From contig OY843611.1 of assembly GCA_963692995.1 (NCBI GenBank), positions 558,001 through 622,000 of the forward strand: a stretch of 64,000 nt of DNA, written 5' to 3'. Shown piece after piece: positions 56,083 through 62,916 of this stretch (position 1 is the stretch's first letter; each line of letters starts with the position of its first letter). Under the pieces are notes generated by a model. It was not told where the DNA came from, ran no database searches, and saw only the letters and a list, made by a program, of their open reading frames with translations. The position numbers and the translations under genes were made by a program. Origin of the DNA: Bin87 sp963692995. GTDB taxonomy: Bacteria > Chloroflexota > Dehalococcoidia > Lucifugimonadales > UBA3495.

Positions 56083-57416
56083 GCTTCGAACTCCTCACGC
56101 ATGCTCTGCCCATCGAGGTTGCGGCCGATGAAGACGAGCTGATTGCGCCGGGGCGCGTTCCCCCATTCGCGGTCAGGCTGGCCGTCAAAGAGCATGTGAA
56201 CCCCCTGGAAGACGAAGCGACGCGACTCTCCCGCAACACTGATGAAGCCTTTCATTCGGAAGATGTCCACCCCACGCTCGCTGAGCAGTTTGCTAAGCCA
56301 GGCGTTGAGCCTTTGGGAATCGCAGTCGCCGTCTATCTCGATAGAAATCGATCCCACCTCATCGTCGTGCTCGTGCTGGGCGACCCAGGCCCGGTCGGCC
56401 TTGACTGGAACCACTGCTCCATCCGCGGTCCTCAGGTGGAGCTCGAACTCCTCCGCAAGGTGCTGGGCGTAAAGACCAACCTGCCCCGGCGTAGCGATTT
56501 CAAAGAAGAAAGATTTGATCCCTGTGCCATCGAGCTGGAGGTTCACATGCCTTCCGACCGGAATCTCTCCCCCGGGATGAATGATTTCCGCGGGTTCGGC
56601 GTACTGCCGGACACACCACTCCGCACTCTCCCGGAGGGCAGCGTCATCCGTGCCTTGGTCGGACACGACGACGAGCGACATCGCCGTATCGGGTCCATCG
56701 GCGAGGTTGAGTTCGTAGCGGCCGGTATCCAGCGAATAGACTCCGGTCCATTCGAAGGGATACTCCGGCTCGAGGAAGGTGGGACGACGCTCGAGGACCT
56801 GGTCCAGGTCGAAAGCGCTGAGGTCGAGTACCGTGTCAACGGCTACGTTCGCCCGCTCGCTGCGCACGACTCGCGCCATTCGGTTCATGCCGCGGAGGCG
56901 AGCTTCCAAACCGTCGAGGGCCGCGCCGTTGACGAGGTCCGTCTTGTTGAGGACGAGAACGTCTGCGAACGCGATTTGCTCCGTGCTTTCGTCGCTTCGG
57001 CCGAGCTGCTGGTCGATGTGGGCCGCATCGACCAGCGTGACAATCCCGTCAAGCGAGTACTCCGCGCGAAGCTCGTCGTCCATGAAGAACGTTTGAGCGA
57101 CCGGCCCGGGATCGGCGAGCCCGGTGGTTTCCACCAACACATAGTCGAACTTGTCGCGGCGCTTATTGAGATTGTTGAGTACGCGAATCAGGTCTCCGCG
57201 CACCGTGCAGCAGATGCAACCGTTCGACATCTCGAAGACCTCCTCGTCAGCGTTGATGACGAGGGCCTGATCGATGCCGACCTCCCCATACTCGTTTTCG
57301 ATCACGGCAATGCGCTTGCCATGCTCCTCAGTTAAGATCCGGTTGAGCAGGGTCGTCTTGCCAGAGCCGAGAAAGCCGGTGAGGATGGTAACAGGTACTT
57401 TGCGGGGCGTGTCCAT
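56070..57416 (-). CDS. COG0523/CobW-family GTP-dependent metallochaperone
   Basis: 448 residues. Walker A 'LTGFLGSGKTTLLNRIL', 'ENEYGEVGIDQALV', metal motif 'MSNGCICCTVRGDL' (C-x-C-C), Walker B-like 'VLVETTGLADPGPVAQTFF', 'LNKTDLV', and CobW C-terminal domain from about 290 with extra length and an insert. Such GTPases deliver zinc, cobalt or iron to client proteins; those downstream of Fur/Zur sites are usually zinc-responsive. Two TGATA-N5-TATCA operators lie upstream (57851-57933) beyond a gene relic. Confidence 0.93.
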   Translation of the reverse strand: MDTPRKVPVTILTGFLGSGKTTLLNRILTEEHGKRIAVIENEYGEVGIDQALVINADEEVFEMSNGCICCTVRGDLIRVLNNLNKRRDKFDYVLVETTGLADPGPVAQTFFMDDELRAEYSLDGIVTLVDAAHIDQQLGRSDESTEQIAFADVLVLNKTDLVNGAALDGLEARLRGMNRMARVVRSERANVAVDTVLDLSAFDLDQVLERRPTFLEPEYPFEWTGVYSLDTGRYELNLADGPDTAMSLVVVSDQGTDDAALRESAEWCVRQYAEPAEIIHPGGEIPVGRHVNLQLDGTGIKSFFFEIATPGQVGLYAQHLAEEFELHLRTADGAVVPVKADRAWVAQHEHDDEVGSISIEIDGDCDSQRLNAWLSKLLSERGVDIFRMKGFISVAGESRRFVFQGVHMLFDGQPDREWGNAPRRNQLVFIGRNLDGQSMREEFEACLI

Positions 57417-57589
57417 ATAGAATTCTCCGGTAGGTTAAATTCAGATGAGATTTCGCTTGGAAATTGCAGCCAGCAGACGATGTGCCATTGAGATGACACT
57501 GCAACTGGGCCATACACACTGCCGACGCTGTCGCGCTGGGGGACGTAGGACTACGCCCGCCTTCGCCGGTCCGCCTTGCTAAGGGTCAC

Positions 57590-57743
57590 TCACCCCTGGT
57601 GAACGGGGAGCAGCCCGGCAATTGCATTGAAGGGTACTCTTGCCCGCTCCGCTGGCTCCGACGGCGACCATCAGGGTACCTGCGCTCGCATCGACGGTAA
57701 CCTTGTTCAGGCCCACGTATCCGTCCGGTTCCACGCTGCTCAC
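57590..57743 (-). pseudogene. 5' fragment of an ABC-transporter ATPase gene
   Basis: From GTG at 57743 the minus strand reads 'VGLNKVTVDASAGTLMV', then Walker A 'GASGAGKSTL' (57659-57630). After a one- or two-base shift it continues 'AIAGLLPVHQG' and stops, the expected continuation of an ABC ATPase N-terminus. The rest of the gene (Q-loop, signature, Walker B) is missing. Joined directly to the COG0523 fragment on its 5' side. Confidence 0.7.
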
Positions 57744-57828
57744 TCAGGATTCTGTTGAGTAAGGTCGTCTTGCCGGAACCGGGGAAACCGGTGATGGTGG
57801 TGACAGGTACTTTGCGCGGCGTGTTCAT
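57735..57828 (-). pseudogene. 5' fragment of a second COG0523 gene
   Basis: ATG at 57828 starts 'NTPRKVPVTTITGFPGSGKT' and 'LLNRILSEQ', nearly identical to the start of the intact gene at 57416, and then similarity stops after about 31 codons at the junction with the ABC ATPase fragment. It looks like the scar of a recombination or deletion between two P-loop genes. Confidence 0.8.
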
Positions 57829-57850
57829 ATCGAATCCCCTTTTAGATTGA

Positions 57851-57869
57851 AATGATATGACGTATCATT
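57851..57869. promoter_or_regulatory. Fur/Zur-family operator-like palindrome 1
   Basis: AATGATA-TGACG-TATCATT, 7-bp arms, immediately upstream of the COG0523 fragment. Contains TGATA-N5-TATCA, the arms of the Fur-family 7-1-7 box, in an AT-rich island unlike the surrounding GC-rich DNA. Confidence 0.65.
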
Positions 57870-57918
57870 AAGAAACGGCAATCATCCGACGAATGTAAAC
57901 ATCCAACCATGCCATAAT

Positions 57919-57933
57919 TGATATGAAGTATCA
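57919..57933. promoter_or_regulatory. Fur/Zur-family operator-like palindrome 2
   Basis: TGATA-TGAAG-TATCA, same arms and same first spacer bases as palindrome 1, 66 bases away. The pair lies between divergent transcripts (COG0523 side minus, YceI side plus). The remainder of 57417-57585 and 57934-58120 shows no genes. Confidence 0.65.
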
Positions 57934-58126
57934 GTAGTTGAGCGTACACCGCCGGCGCGTCATTGTCAACCAGGCGAATTAACTCACAGGCCCTGGCAGG
58001 TGCCGACGGTCCCGGCGTAGTTTTGGGTATTTTGGCGCTCGTCTCCGCTTTGGTGAGCGAAATGTGGCAATACCATTAAACCCCCAGCGCCGATGCCGAG
58101 TTCCCGCAGCGTGGCGACGGCCCTGC

Positions 58127-58132
58127 TATACT
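58127..58132 (+). promoter_or_regulatory. Candidate -10 box of the YceI lipoprotein gene
   Basis: TATACT at 58127-58132, start codon 30 bases downstream. No convincing -35 at normal spacing. Confidence 0.4.
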
Positions 58133-58162
58133 GCCCTGACCGACTTACGGAGATTGATTCCC

Positions 58163-59008
58163 ATGCACGCACTTAACCGCCACGCCGTCTTTGCCATCGT
58201 CGCGTTTGCTTGCGTCGCCGTGGCTGTTGCCGCCATGGCCTGCGCCGAGCCGGCCGCCGAGCCGCCGGAGCCCCAGCCGGCCGCACCGCAGCCAACGGCC
58301 ATGCCCGCGGCCACGACTGCGCCGCCGGCGACCAATACTCCCGTCCCGCCTCCGTTCACCAACACGCCGCCGCCGGCCCAGACGCCGGCCGAGGCTACCG
58401 CTGCTCCCTCGCCCACCGACACCACGGTTCCGCCAACGGAAGCGCCGGTCGCCAGCGACGCTGGCGGGAGGGTTTTCACCCTTGCGGAGGACGCCATCGC
58501 TCGTTACAAGGTGGAGGAAGTGCTGGCCAACACCGGGTTCAAGATAGCCACCGGGGAAACCGCCGACGTATTGGGCACGGTGGTTTTTGCCGCCGATGGG
58601 AGCATCATTGCCGCGGAGAGCCGTATCGTGGTACAGGCGGCCACGCTGCGTACCGACAGCGACCGGCGGGATGGCTACGTCCGCAGCCGCACTCTGGAGA
58701 CCGACCAGTGGCCGGAAGTGGTGTTCGTACCCAAGTCGTTTGACGGTCTGCCCGCCCCTATCGGCGATGCCAGCGGGGCGGCGGAGTTCACCATCACCGG
58801 GGATTTGACGGTGCGCGATCAGACGCGGGAAGTAACCTGGGACGCCGCCGCGGAATTCGCCGGAGATGGGACGGTAACCGGTTCGGCCAGCGTCGAGTTC
58901 ACCTTCGACGACTTTGGAATGGACAAACCCCGGGTTGCCATCGTGGTGAGCGTGGAGGACACCATCCGGCTGGAGCTGGACTTCGCCGGGACGATTACGG
59001 AGCCGTAA
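58163..59008 (+). CDS. YceI-family lipoprotein
   Basis: 281 residues. Signal sequence with hydrophobic core about 9-24 and lipobox A-M-A-C (Cys27); a Pro/Thr/Ala-rich linker (about 28-100); then a YceI lipocalin-like domain: 'YKVEEVLANTGFKIATGETADVLGTVVFAADGSIIAAESRIVV', 'RDGYVRSRTLETDQWPEVVFVP', 'ITGDLTVRDQTREVTWDA', 'EFTFDDFGMDKPRVAIVVSVEDTIRLELDF' patterns. YceI proteins bind long isoprenoids or amide lipids. ATG 58163 has ACGGAG about 10 bases upstream. The last 14 bases overlap the convergent peptidase gene. Confidence 0.9.
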   Translation: MHALNRHAVFAIVAFACVAVAVAAMACAEPAAEPPEPQPAAPQPTAMPAATTAPPATNTPVPPPFTNTPPPAQTPAEATAAPSPTDTTVPPTEAPVASDAGGRVFTLAEDAIARYKVEEVLANTGFKIATGETADVLGTVVFAADGSIIAAESRIVVQAATLRTDSDRRDGYVRSRTLETDQWPEVVFVPKSFDGLPAPIGDASGAAEFTITGDLTVRDQTREVTWDAAAEFAGDGTVTGSASVEFTFDDFGMDKPRVAIVVSVEDTIRLELDFAGTITEP

Positions 59009-60185
59009 TCAGCACGATTTCCCGTTGCACCGGGGACGACGCATAGGGGCCGTCCTCGCTCATGTAGGCGTCGATCTCGGAGCGGACGCCGAATTCGGGC
59101 AGGTAGATGCCCGGTTCGATGGAGAACCCCACGCCGGGGATGATCCGGCGGGTGTCGTGGGTTTCAAAGTTGTCCAGGTTGACGCCCTCGCCGTGGACGG
59201 TGTGGTAGATGCTGTGCCCCAGGCGGTGCGTGAAGTAGTCGCCGTAGCCGCGCTCGGCGATATAGCGGCGGGCCACGTCGTCGGCCTGCCAGCCCTGAAG
59301 GACGTCGCCGCTGGCATAAGCATCCCGGAGGAAGGCCAGCGCGGCGTCCCGGGCGTCGCGGACGATGTCGAATACCTCCCGGTGGAGCGGCGGCGGGTTG
59401 TCGCCCACGTAGGCCGTCCAGGTGATGTCGGCGTACACGCTGCCGGGGGTGTCTTCGCGCGCCCACAGATCGATGAGTAGCCAGTCGCCGGCGGCGATGA
59501 CGCTGCTGCCCTCCGGGGCGGGTTCATAATGAGGGTCCGAGCAATGAGCGTTGGTGGACACAATGGGGCCGTCGGTTGTGGTGAGGCCCGCTTCGTGGAA
59601 CCGACGGCGGATGAACTCTGCGATTTCAAACTCGGTGGGGCCGCCGGATCCCGGCTGATTGAGGCGCTGACCGACGCGGACAAAGGCTTCGTTGACGATG
59701 CGTCCCAAGGCATCGGCGGCGCGTTGGTGTCCGGCCAGCTGTTCCAGAGACCAGCGTTGCGTAACGTATTGCATCAGGTCGGCCGAGGAGACTACCGCCG
59801 GCCCCATGCTGCGCACCAGTTCCACCGTGCCGGCGTCCACGCGGGAAACCCGGGGCAGTTCATTGCGCGGCGAGTATTCCATCGCCACGCGGTCGTATTG
59901 GGCCAAGGCATCCCGCAGGGCGCTTTCCAGCGTCGCACGGCTGCGGTACACCACCGTATCGACGCCCGCGTCGGCGAACTTGCCGGCGTCCACGTGATGG
60001 GTCAGCAGGCGGGGCGATCCGTCGGCCGGCGCCAGCAGGAAAACGGGTCGGGTCACGTGGCCCGACGGGGGGGCAATCTGCGCCAGCGCCGGGTTGCAGC
60101 CGAGGTAATCGTAAATCAACCACGCGGGAAGATTTTCCCGACGCAGAAATTCCCGGGCATCCTGCAACATTGTTGTATTTGCCAT
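58995..60185 (-). CDS. M24-family (Xaa-Pro dipeptidase-like) metallopeptidase
   Basis: 396 residues. N-terminal creatinase-like domain (1-160), C-terminal pita-bread domain with the metal ligands visible: Asp in 'LLIDLWARED', Asp in 'YADITWTAYVG', His in 'HRLGHSIYHTVHGEG', Glu in 'FSIEPGIYLPEFG', Glu in 'RSEIDAYM'. Cleaves X-Pro dipeptides or is a related aminopeptidase/hydrolase. 3' end overlaps the YceI gene by 14 bases on the opposite strand. Confidence 0.92.
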   Translation of the reverse strand: MANTTMLQDAREFLRRENLPAWLIYDYLGCNPALAQIAPPSGHVTRPVFLLAPADGSPRLLTHHVDAGKFADAGVDTVVYRSRATLESALRDALAQYDRVAMEYSPRNELPRVSRVDAGTVELVRSMGPAVVSSADLMQYVTQRWSLEQLAGHQRAADALGRIVNEAFVRVGQRLNQPGSGGPTEFEIAEFIRRRFHEAGLTTTDGPIVSTNAHCSDPHYEPAPEGSSVIAAGDWLLIDLWAREDTPGSVYADITWTAYVGDNPPPLHREVFDIVRDARDAALAFLRDAYASGDVLQGWQADDVARRYIAERGYGDYFTHRLGHSIYHTVHGEGVNLDNFETHDTRRIIPGVGFSIEPGIYLPEFGVRSEIDAYMSEDGPYASSPVQREIVLITAP

Positions 60186-60248
60186 GGGGTTGCCCTCCCG
60201 GAGAAAGCGTGCGCTACGCCGGACCGGACGAGTCAGGCGTAGTATGGG

Positions 60249-61076
60249 TCATGCGTAGTTGTGGTGGATGCCGCCGTCCACGAGGATGTTTTCGCCGGTG
60301 AGGTAGGAGGCCCGGGCGGAGGCGACCATGCACACGATATCGCCGATTTCGTGGGGTTTGCCCATTCGCTGCATGGGAGCGGCGGCGGCCATTTGCCGGA
60401 GCTTGGCCTCGGTGCGAGCCTGGATTGCTTCCTCATCGTCCGGATTGTCCAGTTCCAGGGCAGCTTGCGCTCGCATGGCGGTTTCGGCCTCCTCCGAATG
60501 GACTCCCGCGTAGATCACGTTGTTCACTGTGATGTTGCGCGGGGCCAACTCAGACGCCAGACCCTTGAAGTAAGCCAGCACCGGGGCCAGGCTCAGAGAG
60601 GACAGGGTGTTTTGCGGCGAGACTTCCATGGCGGAGAAGGGGACCAGGTTGATGATGCGCCCGGCGCGGCGCCGCTTCATGTGGGGAAGCACTTCCCGCG
60701 TCAGGTGCACGGCGGACATGAAATTCCGCGCCAGGGCCGGCTCGATCTGTTCGTCCTCCAGTTCGCTGGCGGGCGGCGCGTCGTGTTCCTGGATCGTAGT
60801 GATCAGAACTCCAACCTGGCCCTGCCGGTGCAGGGTTTCACGGACCAGGCGATGGATGTCCTGCTCCTTGCCGAGGTCGGCGATGACGGCTCGAAAACGA
60901 TCTTGCGGGATGTGCTTGCGCGCCAGGGCCAGCTCAACCTGGCGCATATTGTAGCTATCGGGCGCGGTCAATGACAGCATCGCCCCTTCCTTGCCGAGGG
61001 CGGCGGCGGCGGCGGTGGCGATTTCCAAATGGGAATCGACCACCAACGCAACAGTATCTTGCAGTCCCAGATCCAT
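60249..61076 (-). CDS. SDR-family protein with degenerate cofactor and active-site motifs
   Basis: 275 residues with the overall short-chain dehydrogenase layout: 'FRAVIADLGKEQDIHRLV', 'NFMSAVHLTREVLPHMKRRRAGRIINLVPFSAM', 'LAPRNITVNNVIYAGV', 'MGKPHEIGDIVCMVASARASYLTGENILVDGGIHHNYA'. The Gly-rich T-G-x3-G-x-G loop is replaced by 'VVDSHLEIATAAAAALG', and at the Y-x3-K site the residue four before Lys is Leu ('VLAYFKGLASEL'), so the catalytic Tyr is missing. It may be a non-catalytic member. Same strand as the CoA-transferase 35 bases upstream. Confidence 0.82.
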   Translation of the reverse strand: MDLGLQDTVALVVDSHLEIATAAAAALGKEGAMLSLTAPDSYNMRQVELALARKHIPQDRFRAVIADLGKEQDIHRLVRETLHRQGQVGVLITTIQEHDAPPASELEDEQIEPALARNFMSAVHLTREVLPHMKRRRAGRIINLVPFSAMEVSPQNTLSSLSLAPVLAYFKGLASELAPRNITVNNVIYAGVHSEEAETAMRAQAALELDNPDDEEAIQARTEAKLRQMAAAAPMQRMGKPHEIGDIVCMVASARASYLTGENILVDGGIHHNYA

Positions 61077-61111
61077 CTCGCCTTGCTCCCGACCCTGCTG
61101 GTGATCTGGCG

Positions 61112-62308
61112 TTAGATGACGCCGGCCGTCTCCATCTGATCGACTTCCGCGTCGGAATACCCCAGTCCGGCCAGGATTGCTCGGTTGTGCTCGCCCAGCA
61201 GAGGCGGGTGCTTGTCCAGCGCGCCGGGGGTTTCCGAGAACTTGACGGGCAGCCCGGTCTGTTTGACCGATCCCAGCGTCGGGTGCGGCATCTCCGTGAG
61301 CATTTCGCGGTGCAGCACCTGGGGGTCGTTGAAAACGTCGGCCAGGTCGTTGATAGGGCCGGCCGGAACGCTAACGGCTTGCAGGTCGGCGACCCAATCG
61401 TCGGCGTCGCGGGTCAGGAAGTGTTCTTGCAGCAGGGGCACCAGGCTAGAGCGATTATTCACGCGCACGCCATTGTTGGCATAGTCCGGGTGTTGGTGGA
61501 GATCCATGCGGTTGATGCCCGCGCAGAACCGGTCCCAGAGGCGGTCGGAACCCACTGCCACGTTGAAATACTTGCCGTCCTTGCCCATGAAAGCCTGGTA
61601 GGGAACCAGTGTAGGGTGGGCGGCGCCCAACCGCTGGGGGGCTTCACCTGTGGCAAAGTAGTATCCGGCCTGGTAGGTCATCCACGCCACCTGGGCGTCC
61701 AGCATGGAAAGGTCGATGTATTGACCGTGACCTTTCCCCTCCGGCGAGTTGCGGTGGTACAGGGCGGACATGATGGCGAAGGCGGCCCACATGCCGGCGC
61801 CAATGTCGGTCACGGCGATGCCGACTTTCTGCGGATCTCCGCCCAGGTCGCCGGTTATGCTCATCAGGCCGCTGACGCCCTGCATGATCTGGTCGTAGGC
61901 CGGTCGATCGCGGTAGGGACCCGTGGCGCCGAAACCGGAAATGGAGCAATAAACGATGGCCGGGTTGACTTTCTTCACGTCCTGGTAGCCCAGGTTGAAG
62001 TTGGTCATAACGTCGGGAGTGAAGTTCTCCACGATAACGTCCGCGTCGGCGGCAAGCTTCAGGAAGACCTGCTGGGCCTTCTCGTCCCGGAGGTTCAGGG
62101 TCAGGCTGCGTTTGTTGCGATTGACCGACAAGAAGTAGGCGGACTCCTCGCCGATGAACGGCGGGCCCCATTTGCGGGTGTCATCGCCCACGCCGGGCCG
62201 TTCGATTTTGATCACGTCGGCGCCGTAATCGCCCAGCATCGTGGCGCAGAATGGACCGGCCAGGGCGCGGGTCAGGTCGAGTACCTTGATGCCATCCAGG
62301 GGTTTCAT
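61112..62308 (-). CDS. CaiB/BaiF family III CoA-transferase
   Basis: 398 residues. 'MKPLDGIKVLDLTRALAGPFCATMLGDYGADVIKIERPG', 'RNKRSLTLNLRDEKAQ', 'VENFTPDVM', 'SISGFGATGPYRDRPAYDQIMQGVSGLMSITG', 'GHGQYIDLSMLDAQVAWM' with the catalytic Asp, and 'VPAGPINDLADVFNDPQVLHREM' patterns. Moves CoA between acyl-CoA and a carboxylic acid (often with succinate, formate or carnitine). Substrate unknown; consistent with activation of carboxylates for the acyl-CoA dehydrogenases elsewhere in the window. Confidence 0.94.
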   Translation of the reverse strand: MKPLDGIKVLDLTRALAGPFCATMLGDYGADVIKIERPGVGDDTRKWGPPFIGEESAYFLSVNRNKRSLTLNLRDEKAQQVFLKLAADADVIVENFTPDVMTNFNLGYQDVKKVNPAIVYCSISGFGATGPYRDRPAYDQIMQGVSGLMSITGDLGGDPQKVGIAVTDIGAGMWAAFAIMSALYHRNSPEGKGHGQYIDLSMLDAQVAWMTYQAGYYFATGEAPQRLGAAHPTLVPYQAFMGKDGKYFNVAVGSDRLWDRFCAGINRMDLHQHPDYANNGVRVNNRSSLVPLLQEHFLTRDADDWVADLQAVSVPAGPINDLADVFNDPQVLHREMLTEMPHPTLGSVKQTGLPVKFSETPGALDKHPPLLGEHNRAILAGLGYSDAEVDQMETAGVI

Positions 62309-62482
62309 AATCAGCGTTACCTCCGCCGGCGGCGGTTCGCCGCCGTCCCAGCCTTGCCAGTGCGGGCGATATTATAGCGCAAGACACCATAATGCGACGC
62401 GGGCCGGCGCCCTAAAATGCTAATATGCCAGCGTCCTGTCGTTGTCATACCATCCATCCGACGCCATTTGGGAGAGCTAGCC

Positions 62483-62857
62483 ATGACTACCGAAGGCCGT
62501 ATCAGCCGACTGGAAGGGACCTACGAACCGGTTAACGAGCGGCTGGGCGATTACGTCGAACGCTTCGCCGACATTTCCGGAAGGATCGAGGGCGTGCGCG
62601 AGGAAATTGGCGCCCTGCGCAGCCAAATGAACGCCAACAACGCCGCCCTGCGCGAGGAAATTGGCGCCCTGCGCAGCGAAATGAACGCCAACAACGCTGC
62701 CCTGCGCAACGAAATGAATGCCAACAACGCCGCCCTGCGCAGCGAAATGAACGCCAACATTGCCGGCGTCCGGCGCGAAAACCGCTGGATTGGCGGCATC
62801 ATCATCGCTGGCATCATCGCCACCGTGATCAGCGTCATCATTCCATCGCTGTTATGA
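62483..62857 (+). CDS. Small tail-anchored coiled-coil repeat protein
   Basis: 124 residues; ATG 62483 with GGGAGAG about 8 bases upstream. N-terminal helix (1-38), tandem coiled-coil units encoded at 62597-62770 with residue lengths 18-18-11-11 (18 = 11+7) of the type R-E-E-I-G-A-L-R-S-E-M-N-A-N-N-A-A-L, and a C-terminal transmembrane helix (about 102-122, 'WIGGIIIAGIIATVISVIIP'). Opposite topology to the N-anchored repeat proteins at 17382 and 43391. Function unknown; lies between a CoA-transferase and a molybdenum hydroxylase gene. Confidence 0.72.
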   Translation: MTTEGRISRLEGTYEPVNERLGDYVERFADISGRIEGVREEIGALRSQMNANNAALREEIGALRSEMNANNAALRNEMNANNAALRSEMNANIAGVRRENRWIGGIIIAGIIATVISVIIPSLL

Positions 62858-62916
62858 GGCGCTATGGTAATATGACGCATCACGCCAGGCCCGCCGCTAC
62901 CATTGCGAGGTGAACC

